Positions 38,696-44,737 of a stretch of DNA of 44,737 nucleotides are shown piece after piece. Position numbers and translations under genes: made by a program. Position 1 is the stretch's first letter, and every line of letters begins with the position of its first letter. This stretch comes from Rhodospirillaceae bacterium. GTDB taxonomy: Bacteria; Pseudomonadota; Alphaproteobacteria; Rhodospirillales; Casp-alpha2. Where the stretch lies: contig NZRL01000184.1 in NCBI GenBank assembly GCA_002696205.1, positions 1-44,737 on the forward strand. Reading direction: 5' to 3'. The notes beneath the pieces are model-generated. The model did no database searches. It saw only the letters and a list, made by a program, of their open reading frames with translations, and had not been told where the DNA came from.

Positions 38696-39677
38696 AATCA
38701 TCACCTATGCGGATATCGAAGCCGCTGCGAAGATTCTCGACGGAATCGCCGTCAAGACGCCGGTGCTGGAAAGCCCTCTGTTGAATGCGGCGTTGGGCTT
38801 TCGTCTGCGGGTGAAGGCGGAGCCGTTACAGGTGACCGGGTCCTTCAAGTTCCGGGGCGCCTACAACGCCATTTCGCGCATTCCCGACGACCGGCGTAAG
38901 GCCGGGGTGGTCGCGTTCTCGTCCGGCAATCATGCCCAGGGCGTGGCGGCGGCGGCCAACATGCTGGGCCTGCCGGCGACGATCCTGATGCCGGAGGACG
39001 CGCCCAAGACCAAGATCGAGCTGACCCGCGCCTGGGGCGCCGAAATCATCACCTTCAACCGGTTCACCGAAAGCCGCGAGGAATTGGGCGAGACGCTAAT
39101 GGCCGAACGGGGCGCGACCCTGATCAAGCCCTACGACGCGCCGCTGATCATGGCCGGACAAGGCACCCTGGCGGCCGAGGCCGTGACGACCTGCCTTGCG
39201 GGCGGATGGGCGCCGGACCTGTTCATCAGCCCGGCCGGCGGTGGCGGTTTGATCGCCGGTTGTTCGACGGCCGTTCGGGCCTTGTCGCCGGAAACCAAGA
39301 TCTATTCCTCGGAACCCGCGGGCTTCGACGACACGGCCCGGTCGCTCGAGGCCGGAACCCGCGTCGCCAACGATCCCGAAGCGCGGTCGATCTGCGATGC
39401 GCTGCTGGCGCCCGAGCCGGGCGAGCTGACCTTTCAGGTCAATTCGGAGACCTTGACCGGCGGTCTCTGCGTTACCGACGACGAAGCCATGACGGCGATG
39501 GCCGTGGCCTTCAAGTACCTGAAGCTGGTGGTGGAACCGGGCGGTGCCGTGGCACTGGCGGCGGCGGTGACCGGTAAAGTCGACTGCAAGGGCAAGAACG
39601 TGCTGGTCGTCTGCTCAGGTGGCAACGCCGACGCGGACATCTACGCAGAGGCGCTCAGCCGGCCTTTGCCGTTCTGA
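38673..39677 (+). CDS. Serine/threonine dehydratase family PLP enzyme
   Basis: A 334-residue PLP fold-type II enzyme with K59 in VTGSFKFRGAYNA, SSGNHAQGVAAAANMLG, and the phosphate loop PAGGGGLIAGC. VVCSGGNAD ends the domain. It lacks the ACT-like tail of the ilvA at 9127-10344. Similar stand-alone members include catabolic threonine dehydratase, serine racemase and threo-3-hydroxyaspartate ammonia-lyase, so activity is open. ATG 38673 lies inside the hydrolase gene, which stops at 38695, with AGGAAG seven bases upstream. That overlap makes the three-gene unit firm. Confidence 0.9.
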   Translation: MPSSPASEIITYADIEAAAKILDGIAVKTPVLESPLLNAALGFRLRVKAEPLQVTGSFKFRGAYNAISRIPDDRRKAGVVAFSSGNHAQGVAAAANMLGLPATILMPEDAPKTKIELTRAWGAEIITFNRFTESREELGETLMAERGATLIKPYDAPLIMAGQGTLAAEAVTTCLAGGWAPDLFISPAGGGGLIAGCSTAVRALSPETKIYSSEPAGFDDTARSLEAGTRVANDPEARSICDALLAPEPGELTFQVNSETLTGGLCVTDDEAMTAMAVAFKYLKLVVEPGGAVALAAAVTGKVDCKGKNVLVVCSGGNADADIYAEALSRPLPF

Positions 39678-39723
39678 TTTACTGAAGTCTTCGGCATCGC
39701 GGGCGCGGATGGCGCCGCCGTAT

Positions 39724-40173
39724 CTATTCGGCGGCGGCCGGAGTGGCCTTGGCCGCCGTGCCGGTCGGAATCGCGGCCTTGATGGCATCGACGTCCTTCT
39801 TTTCGACCAGGCGTTTGCAGTGGCCTTCCAGGAAGGCCCCGTTTTCAATCGCCAGGTCTTCGTGAAGAATGTCGCCGATCACCCGTGCCGAACGCGCCAA
39901 CGTCACGGAGCGGGCCTTGATCTGGCCGTTGATCGTGCCGTGGACCTGAATCCGGTCGGCGACGATTTCGCCCTTGATGTTGGCCGTCTCGCCGACCAAG
40001 AGGCTCTTGGTACGGATATCGCCGTCGATGGTTCCGTCGATCTGAATTTCACCGTCCGAGCTGAGATCCCCAATGATCCGGAGGTCCGCAGAGATGATCG
40101 AAGGCCCCGCCGCTTTCACCGCCGGCTGGGAGCCGCTCTGCGTGCTCGTACCCTTACTTGTCTTTGAAAACAT
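39724..40173 (-). CDS. bacA: Bactofilin (polymer-forming cytoskeletal protein)
   Basis: A 149-residue bactofilin. These proteins self-assemble without nucleotide into filaments that place cell-wall enzymes, for example at stalks and curved sites. The central right-handed beta-helix is visible from about 27 to 117: ISADLRIIGDLSSDGEIQIDG, TIDGDIRTKSLLVGETANIKGEIVADRIQVHGTINGQIKARSVTLARSARVIGDILHEDLAIENGAFLEGHC. The tails are short and disordered, Ser/Gly-rich at the N-terminus and Ala/Thr-rich at the C-terminus. Its start overlaps the last 20 bases of the M23 gene upstream, so the two are translationally coupled. This mirrors the BacA-LmdC pairing known from Hyphomonas and Rhodomicrobium. Confidence 0.93.
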   Translation of the reverse strand: MFSKTSKGTSTQSGSQPAVKAAGPSIISADLRIIGDLSSDGEIQIDGTIDGDIRTKSLLVGETANIKGEIVADRIQVHGTINGQIKARSVTLARSARVIGDILHEDLAIENGAFLEGHCKRLVEKKDVDAIKAAIPTGTAAKATPAAAE

Positions 40174-41479
40174 ATTTACCTGCCCTGATGAACTTGAGGG
40201 GGTTCACCGGCTTGTTGTTGAAGACGATTTCGTAGTGAAGATGGGGGCCCGTGCTGCGGCCCGTGCTGCCCAGGAGGCCGACTTTCTCGTGAAATTTGAT
40301 CTCCTGGCCCTTCTTGACGAGGATTTTGCTCAAGTGCGCGAACCGGGTTTTCAAACCGAACCCGTGGTCGATCTCGATCAGGCGGCCGTACCGCCCTTTC
40401 CAGCCCGCGTAGGTCACCTTGCCCGCCGCCGTCGAATAAACCGGCGACTTGACCGGCCCGCCCAGGTCGACGCCGTAATGGGCGGACCAGCGATTGGTCA
40501 TGGGGTCTTTGCGTTTGCCGAAGCTGGAGGTGATGTAATAGGCCGTCATCGGCGCCGAAAGCGGCACCCGCGCGATTGATTCCTGAAGCGCTTCCAACCG
40601 GCTCAGATTGCGGTCCAGGTTGGTGAGCTCCATCTTGAGGTCACCGGCCGGCAGGTTGTCCGCGCCCATTGGGATGAACGGACCGCCGACGCCCGACTTC
40701 TCGCCTTCGGTCACGCCCAGCAGACGGTCCGGGTCCAGGCCGGTCAATTCGATGACCTTCTCCAAACCGGCGATCTGGTCCCCGGCGCGCTCATTCATGC
40801 GCTGCACGACCTCGCCTTCGGTGTCCTGCAATTCCTTCAGGCGGGTCGTCAGTTCCTCAACCCGGTTGCGCATGTGCGAGGAGTCGGTCTGCGCCTTGTT
40901 CCGCTCGGTCATGATCAGATGAAGATCGTTCTCGACCGCCGAGAGATTGTCCTTGAGCGCAAAGTTGCGGCCGGACAGCGACGTCATCTCGTTTTCCAAC
41001 GCCGCCAGCTGCTCTTTCAGGCGTTCGCGGGCGTTGATGACCTGCTGACGTTCGGCGGCGGTAATTTCAAGACGGCGGGAAACCGAGCTCAGGTTCCTCT
41101 GCAGCGCCGCGTTCTTTTCCACCAAGCCCAGCATGAGGGAATGATTTTCCTCGAGGTCCTTGGTGATCGCGGCGAACTTGCGCTGATACTGGGCGACTTC
41201 GCCCAACAGCGAGCGATAGGCCAGCCGCGCGCCGGCGATCTCGTCGTCCTTGGCTTGCAGCACCTGATCGTGACGCAGGAAGCTGACGGAGGTGAAGGCG
41301 CTCCAGCTCAGGGCGGCGACGATGACACCGGACATGACGATCTGAAGCGGCTGGGAAATCTTGAAATAGGAGACGCGGCCGTCGGTGCGCATGACGAGCT
41401 GGCGTTCAGGAAACACTTGATCGACAACGGCCCGGACGCGCTCAAGTTTGGTGGGTTCCAACGATCCCCGTCTATTCAT
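40154..41479 (-). CDS. M23 family metallopeptidase (LytM-type), LmdC-like
   Basis: A 441-residue bitopic peptidoglycan endopeptidase. The first 45 residues are cytosolic (RVRAVVDQVFPERQLVMRTDGRVSYFK), followed by one membrane helix (IVMSGVIVAALSWSAFTSVSFL). A long coiled coil fills about 75-240, then a LytM domain. Zinc and catalytic residues are intact: H334 and D338 in HYGVDLGG, and H413/H415 in GPHLHYEI, so it should be active. The frame is open to ATG 41593, but ATG 41479 follows AAGGAATACGGGGGA and gives the family N-terminus. The bactofilin gene overlaps its end. In Hyphomonas LmdC the cytosolic tail binds bactofilin; that is inferred here. Confidence 0.92.
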   Translation of the reverse strand: MNRRGSLEPTKLERVRAVVDQVFPERQLVMRTDGRVSYFKISQPLQIVMSGVIVAALSWSAFTSVSFLRHDQVLQAKDDEIAGARLAYRSLLGEVAQYQRKFAAITKDLEENHSLMLGLVEKNAALQRNLSSVSRRLEITAAERQQVINARERLKEQLAALENEMTSLSGRNFALKDNLSAVENDLHLIMTERNKAQTDSSHMRNRVEELTTRLKELQDTEGEVVQRMNERAGDQIAGLEKVIELTGLDPDRLLGVTEGEKSGVGGPFIPMGADNLPAGDLKMELTNLDRNLSRLEALQESIARVPLSAPMTAYYITSSFGKRKDPMTNRWSAHYGVDLGGPVKSPVYSTAAGKVTYAGWKGRYGRLIEIDHGFGLKTRFAHLSKILVKKGQEIKFHEKVGLLGSTGRSTGPHLHYEIVFNNKPVNPLKFIRAGKYVFKDK

Positions 41480-41606
41480 TCCCCCGTATTCCTTCCCTCT
41501 TGCAACCGCATGGCGTTGTAACCTGTCGGTCTGGTCCCTGTTCAGCGCCGTCCGGAGCATGTCGTTCATGCGGCGTCCGGGTAATTTCACCATTGTTTTT
41601 GGGCGG

Positions 41607-41622
41607 TTGAGCGCCTGTTCAA
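41607..41622. promoter_or_regulatory. Palindrome shared with the slt promoter
   Basis: Read on the minus strand this is TTGAACAGGCGCTCAA, differing by one base from the perfect palindrome TTGAACAGGCGTTCAA at 34844-34859; both are preceded by G. It lies 128 bases upstream of the chosen M23 start and 14 bases upstream of the alternative ATG 41593. An operator for a common regulator is likely. Confidence 0.5.
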
Positions 41623-41798
41623 CGCGATCAAAACGATCCGCCTATGACGAAGGTATAGGGAAGAATTCAGCCGTTCAAGTATACATTTCCGGCCTGTTTG
41701 GCGCATCTGCGGATGGCGCACCGAAATTCGTCCTTTCGTGCCCCGGCGTGCCGTCGTAGTCATTGGTTCCATAACTCATCCTCACTGCCCAGGAGGGC

Positions 41799-42371
41799 AT
41801 GCCTCTGTCCCCGACCGACGCCTCCCCCGAAGCCGAGTTCCCTGCTCCCGAGCCATTGCCGGAGCGCCCGCCGGCGATGATGCCGGCGATGGTGCTGGCG
41901 ACGTGGTTTTGGTGTGGGTTGTTTCCAAAAGCACCTGGGACCGTGGGCTCGCTGGGGGCGCTTCCCATTGCCTGGGCGGTTCTGGCTTTTGGCGGCGGAT
42001 GGGTCTGGCTTGCCGTCGCAGCGGCGGCGGCCACGGCGATCGGCACCTGGGCGACGGCGGCGGTTCTTCGCCGGTCGTCCGTCAAGGACCCCGGTTTCGT
42101 TGTCATCGACGAAGTCGCCGGGCAATGGATCGCCCTCCTGCCCGTTGCCCTGTTTCCCGCCATGGGCGGTGCGCCCGGGCCCGATCCGGTCTTGTTCGCG
42201 GGCGGCTTCATCGCCTTTCGTCTTTTCGATATTCTCAAACCTTGGCCCGTCAGCTGGGCCGACCGCAGCGTCGCCGGGGCCTGGGGGGTGATGCTCGACG
42301 ACCTGATCGCGGGCGCCTATGCGGCGGGAGTGGTCTATGTCGTCGGTCGGATCATGACAGGAGGAGGATGA
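41799..42371 (+). CDS. pgpA: Phosphatidylglycerophosphatase A
   Basis: PgpA removes the phosphate from phosphatidylglycerophosphate to make phosphatidylglycerol. The 190-residue membrane protein has CGLFPKAPGTVGSLGALPIAWAVL near residue 40, VIDEVAGQWIALLPVALFP with the conserved aspartate/glutamate pair, and FRLFDILKPWPVSWADR near 140; the last is a strong family mark. At least three membrane helices are seen. A proline/glutamate-rich N-terminal stretch of about 26 residues precedes them. ATG 41799 has AGGAGG two bases upstream. The cinA start overlaps its stop as ATGA. The pgpA-cinA order is common in alphaproteobacteria. Confidence 0.95.
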   Translation: MPLSPTDASPEAEFPAPEPLPERPPAMMPAMVLATWFWCGLFPKAPGTVGSLGALPIAWAVLAFGGGWVWLAVAAAAATAIGTWATAAVLRRSSVKDPGFVVIDEVAGQWIALLPVALFPAMGGAPGPDPVLFAGGFIAFRLFDILKPWPVSWADRSVAGAWGVMLDDLIAGAYAAGVVYVVGRIMTGGG

Positions 42372-42862
42372 CGGTGATGGATACGGAGATCGAGGCCCTG
42401 GCCCGCAAGGTTATCGAGACCTATGCGGCAAAAGGGCTGACCGTCGCCACGGCGGAAAGCTGCACGGGCGGGCTGATCGCAGGCGCCTTGACGGAAATCG
42501 CGGGATCGTCGGCGGTCGTCGACCGGGGCTTCGTGACATATTCCAACGACGCCAAAATGGACCTTCTGGGCGTCGCGCCCGCAATCATCCGCTCCCACGG
42601 CGCCGTTTCGGAACAGACCGCGCGGGCGATGGCCTGGGGCGCCTTGAGCCATGCGCCCGTCGATTGCGCCGTCGCCGTCACCGGCGTCGCCGGCCCGGGC
42701 GGCGGCACGGCGGAAAAGCCCGTGGGCCTCGTCCATTTCGGCGGTGCCCGCCATGGAAAGGCCACGATCGCCGAACATCATGTGTTTGACGGTGACCGGG
42801 CGGCGGTACGCCGCGCGACGGTTGTGAACGCTTTGGGCATTTTCCTGCGTTTGGCCGGTTGA
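42368..42862 (+). CDS. cinA: CinA C-terminal domain protein (nicotinamide-nucleotide amidohydrolase type)
   Basis: A 164-residue stand-alone CinA C-terminal domain, the PncC-type activity that deamidates NMN to NaMN in pyridine nucleotide recycling. The core reads TVATAESCTGGLIAGALTEIAGSSAVVDRGFVTYSNDAKMDLLGV, then AVAVTGVAGPGGGTAEKPVGLVHFG, both diagnostic. The N-terminal MoaB-like domain of full-length CinA is absent, as usual in this context. ATG 42368 overlaps the pgpA stop (ATGA); ATG 42377 with GGAGG nine bases upstream is an equally good alternative. Confidence 0.95.
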   Translation: MTVMDTEIEALARKVIETYAAKGLTVATAESCTGGLIAGALTEIAGSSAVVDRGFVTYSNDAKMDLLGVAPAIIRSHGAVSEQTARAMAWGALSHAPVDCAVAVTGVAGPGGGTAEKPVGLVHFGGARHGKATIAEHHVFDGDRAAVRRATVVNALGIFLRLAG

Positions 42863-42936
42863 CGCCCGCCCGTGAAAGACCCATATGAGGGTGAGCAAGG
42901 CTCGTTGCCAAATCGATACGATCACGGGTATCTGAT

Positions 42937-42966
42937 TTGCGACTGATCCGGCCCCTACGGTATCAT
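42937..42966 (+). promoter_or_regulatory. Candidate promoter for the unknown protein at 43123
   Basis: TTGCGA (42937-42942), 18 bases, TATCAT (42961-42966). The predicted start near 42973 leaves a long leader of about 150 bases before ATG 43123, or 39 bases before an alternative GTG at 43012. GGGG-TT-CCCC (about 42984-42993) could fold in the leader. Confidence 0.5.
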
Positions 42967-43122
42967 ATGGGCCTTGTCGCCTATGGGGTTCCCCTAAGCC
43001 CCGACTGAACAGTGCAGACATACCGGTTGCGCCGTGACGCGGCCGGCACACCACCAACCAGCACCCCGAACTTCTGGTTGTCGACCCCACCGCTATTGGG
43101 AGTCGCCGATGAGGCTTGGGAT

Positions 43123-43695
43123 ATGAGTTTAGGGAAAAGCATGTTGATCGCGATGAGCGCCACGGGCACCACCATGGGCGCTGTTGCGGTTGCCGGCCTA
43201 TTGACCAACACCGGCCCCTTCGCCATCGGCAGTGACGGCGAACGCGCGGCCCAGGCAGCGCTTCTCTCCGTCCCGGCGGCGGAACGCACCGTGTTCATGG
43301 AACCGGTGCCCCTCGACCCCCGTGGCTACAGCCTCACCCGCAAGGACCTGGAACCCGGCGACAAGATTTTGGTCGCCGTGGAGATTGTCGTTCGACAGAA
43401 AACCGACCGCAAGACGGTCTGCAAGCTGATGCCGCGCCTGCGCGCCGCGATCCTGCGCGATCTGGGGCCCCGCGTCTGGTCCGCCCCGATGGCGACGCCG
43501 TTCGACGAGACGGCGGCCAACGGCGTCGTTCATACGAGTTTCAACGGCGCCCTGGGCGAGCCGCTGATCCGCGATGTGACGGTGAAATTCATCGACGACC
43601 GCCGTCAGGCGACGCGGTCGAACTGCATGGAAGCCCTGCACGGCGGCTGGATGACCTGGTTGCGGTCCGACCTGCTCAGCGGTGGCGGAAACTAG
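43123..43695 (+). CDS. Membrane-anchored protein of unknown function
   Basis: I do not recognise this 190-residue protein. It has a short N-terminus (MSLGKSM), one hydrophobic segment (IAMSATGTTMGAVAVAGLL) and a soluble remainder. The segment DKILVAVEIVVRQKTDRKTVCKLMPRLRAAILRDLG loosely recalls the C-terminal domain of FliL, a stator-associated flagellar protein, but the likeness is weak. Two cysteines lie far apart (VCKLMP and SNCMEAL). ATG 43123 has GAGG eight bases upstream; the frame is also open to GTG 43012 with a low-complexity lead. It is convergent with ratA, sharing a CTAG at the stop codons. Confidence 0.65.
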   Translation: MSLGKSMLIAMSATGTTMGAVAVAGLLTNTGPFAIGSDGERAAQAALLSVPAAERTVFMEPVPLDPRGYSLTRKDLEPGDKILVAVEIVVRQKTDRKTVCKLMPRLRAAILRDLGPRVWSAPMATPFDETAANGVVHTSFNGALGEPLIRDVTVKFIDDRRQATRSNCMEALHGGWMTWLRSDLLSGGGN

Positions 43696-44171
43696 CCGCG
43701 CTGCCCGATGGCGGCGCCGGGATCGGGCGCCCGCCCGCCGTAAAGATCGGCGGCGCGGCCCTCGAAGGCATTGACCATCTTGGTCACGGCCTCGTTGAAC
43801 ACCACCGAAATCGCGGATTGCAGCAGCTTGGAGCGGAATTCGAAATCGACGAAGAAGTCGATGTCGCATTCCTGCCCGTTCTCGGAGGGCGTGAAAATCC
43901 AATGATTTTTCAGATACTTGAACGGCCCGTCCGAATAGGCGACGTCGATCCGCTTGGCTTCCCAATCGAGCGCCACGCGGGAGGTGAACCGTTCGCGGAA
44001 AATCTTGAAGCCGATGACCATGTCGGCGACCAGCAGGTCGTCCTTGCGTTCGCGGATGCGGGTCGCCTGGCACCAGGGCAGGAATTCCGGATAGCGCCCG
44101 ACGTCGGCGACCAGATCAAACATCTGGTCCGCGCGGTACGGCAGGCGGCGAACTTCGGCATGTGTCGGCAT
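43692..44171 (-). CDS. ratA: RatA/Coq10-type START-domain protein
   Basis: A 159-residue START-like protein of the Coq10/RatA family. It begins THAEVRRLPYRADQMFDLVADVGRYPEFLPWCQATRI, with the conserved YxxEQMFxLVxDVxxYPxFLPWC pattern, and continues with FEFRSKLLQSAISVVFNEAVTKMVNAFEGRA. Family members bind ubiquinone (Coq10) or, in E. coli, RatA was reported to block 70S assembly; a quinone-related function is more likely in this context. ATG 44171 is 22 bases after lipA, so the pair is co-transcribed. The open frame up to 44249 crosses the lipA end and is not the start. Confidence 0.93.
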   Translation of the reverse strand: MPTHAEVRRLPYRADQMFDLVADVGRYPEFLPWCQATRIRERKDDLLVADMVIGFKIFRERFTSRVALDWEAKRIDVAYSDGPFKYLKNHWIFTPSENGQECDIDFFVDFEFRSKLLQSAISVVFNEAVTKMVNAFEGRAADLYGGRAPDPGAAIGQRG

Positions 44172-44193
44172 GGGGCGGCTCGCTCCCCTCGCC

Positions 44194-44737
44194 TCAGGCC
44201 TTGCCCGCTTGGCGGGCGGCTTGCAGCTTGGCGAAATCCTCGCCGGCATGATGGCTGGAACGGGTCAGCGGCGAGGCCGAGACCAGCAGGAATCCCTTGG
44301 ATTCAGCCAAGCGGCGGTATTCCTCGAACTCGTCCGGCGTGACGAAGCGGTCGACCGGCGCATGGCGCGTGGTCGGCGCCAGGTATTGGCCGATGGTCAG
44401 GAAATCCACTCGGGCGGAGCGCATGTCGTCCATGACCTGCAGAACTTCCGCCCGTGTTTCGCCCAGGCCGACCATGATGCCGGACTTGGTGAACATCTGC
44501 GGGTCCAGGTCCTTGACCCGGTCCAAAATTTTCAGGGAATGGAAGTAGCGCGCACCCGGCCGGATGCTGGGATAGAGGCGCGGCACGGTTTCCAGGTTGT
44601 GGTTGAACACGTCGGGCCGGGCCGCGACGATGGATTCCAGCGCCCCCTTCTTGTCCCGGAAATCGGGCGTCAGGATTTCGATTGTCGTCCCCGGCGTCGT
44701 CTCGCGCAGTCGTTCGATGCATTTCACGAACTGCCCA
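44194..44737 (-). CDS. lipA: Lipoyl synthase, C-terminal part (5' end outside the window)
   Basis: LipA is a radical-SAM enzyme that inserts two sulfurs into octanoyl-protein to make lipoate. The start lies beyond position 44737; about 181 codons remain, without the CxxxCxxC motif. What is visible is clear: [88 protein letters not shown], and [14 protein letters not shown] at the end (the RSSxxAxE motif). The residue before VKC is read through from the edge (GQF), showing the frame is open. ratA follows directly. Confidence 0.96.
   Translation of the reverse strand, partial: GQFVKCIERLRETTPGTTIEILTPDFRDKKGALESIVAARPDVFNHNLETVPRLYPSIRPGARYFHSLKILDRVKDLDPQMFTKSGIMVGLGETRAEVLQVMDDMRSARVDFLTIGQYLAPTTRHAPVDRFVTPDEFEEYRRLAESKGFLLVSASPLTRSSHHAGEDFAKLQAARQAGKA

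Noticed and set aside
1-44737. CRISPR arrays, tRNA or rRNA genes, insertion sequences, prophage, toxin-antitoxin or defence islands
   Set aside because: None seen: no regular repeat-spacer pattern, no transposase or integrase, and ratA here fits the Coq10-like housekeeping context next to lipA.

Overview
The window is GC-rich chromosome from an alphaproteobacterium, most likely a member of Rhodospirillales in the broad sense. The reasons are the gene order and several small families that I know mainly from this class (DUF6898, DUF4169, DUF4170). Telling blocks are nrdR-glyA-rpiB, rpoZ-rsh-pdxJ-acpS-lepB-rnc-era-recO, dapA-smpB, bactofilin-M23 and pgpA-cinA with ratA-lipA. Genus and family cannot be fixed by eye. 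Genes are densely packed on both strands. I saw no rRNA, tRNA, CRISPR array, insertion sequence, prophage or integrase.

Region by region: 1-2.5 kb holds nrdR (only its first 26 codons), glyA, rpiB and a DUF6898 gene on the minus strand. 2.65-11.6 kb mixes metabolism and signalling: hemB, a lone cheW, an alpha/beta hydrolase, a CaiB/BaiF CoA-transferase, a periplasmic penicillin-acylase-type amidase, a threonine ammonia-lyase with an ACT-like tail, a membrane-anchored methyltransferase and a flavin reductase. 11.9-14.8 kb has motA-motB and the N-end-rule aminoacyl-transferase gene. 14.8-25 kb is a long minus-strand housekeeping run: parC, recO, era, rnc, lepB, acpS, pdxJ, the bifunctional (p)ppGpp enzyme gene, rpoZ and folK. 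Overlapping stop/start codons and at least three promoters (before rpoZ, lepB and parC) divide it.

25.1-29.4 kb is small-gene territory: a NYN-domain nuclease next to a family-5 uracil-DNA glycosylase, DUF4169, DUF4170, a glutathione S-transferase, an exported DUF4197 protein and a small 2-oxoglutarate oxygenase. 29.8-32.5 kb is a long-form aconitase B. 32.6-34.7 kb (minus) is dapA-smpB-molybdopterin oxidoreductase. 34.9-39.7 kb (plus) is a soluble lytic transglycosylase, then a haloacid-dehalogenase / hydrolase / PLP-dehydratase cassette. 39.7-41.5 kb (minus) is an overlapping bactofilin and M23 endopeptidase pair. The window ends with pgpA-cinA, an unrecognised membrane-anchored protein, ratA and the 3' part of lipA.

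The coding content is mostly ordinary housekeeping, and no gene cluster stands out as a new system. The best second looks are in non-coding DNA and gene origin. A 16-bp palindrome is nearly identical upstream of two peptidoglycan-hydrolase genes 6.7 kb apart (34844-34859 and 41607-41622). A 27-bp near-perfect palindrome lies upstream of the GST gene. Palindromes sit at the predicted transcription starts of the rpoZ and HAD operons. The aconitase B looks like the long form I associate with Bacteroidota. Motif and promoter calls were made by eye and are unscored.
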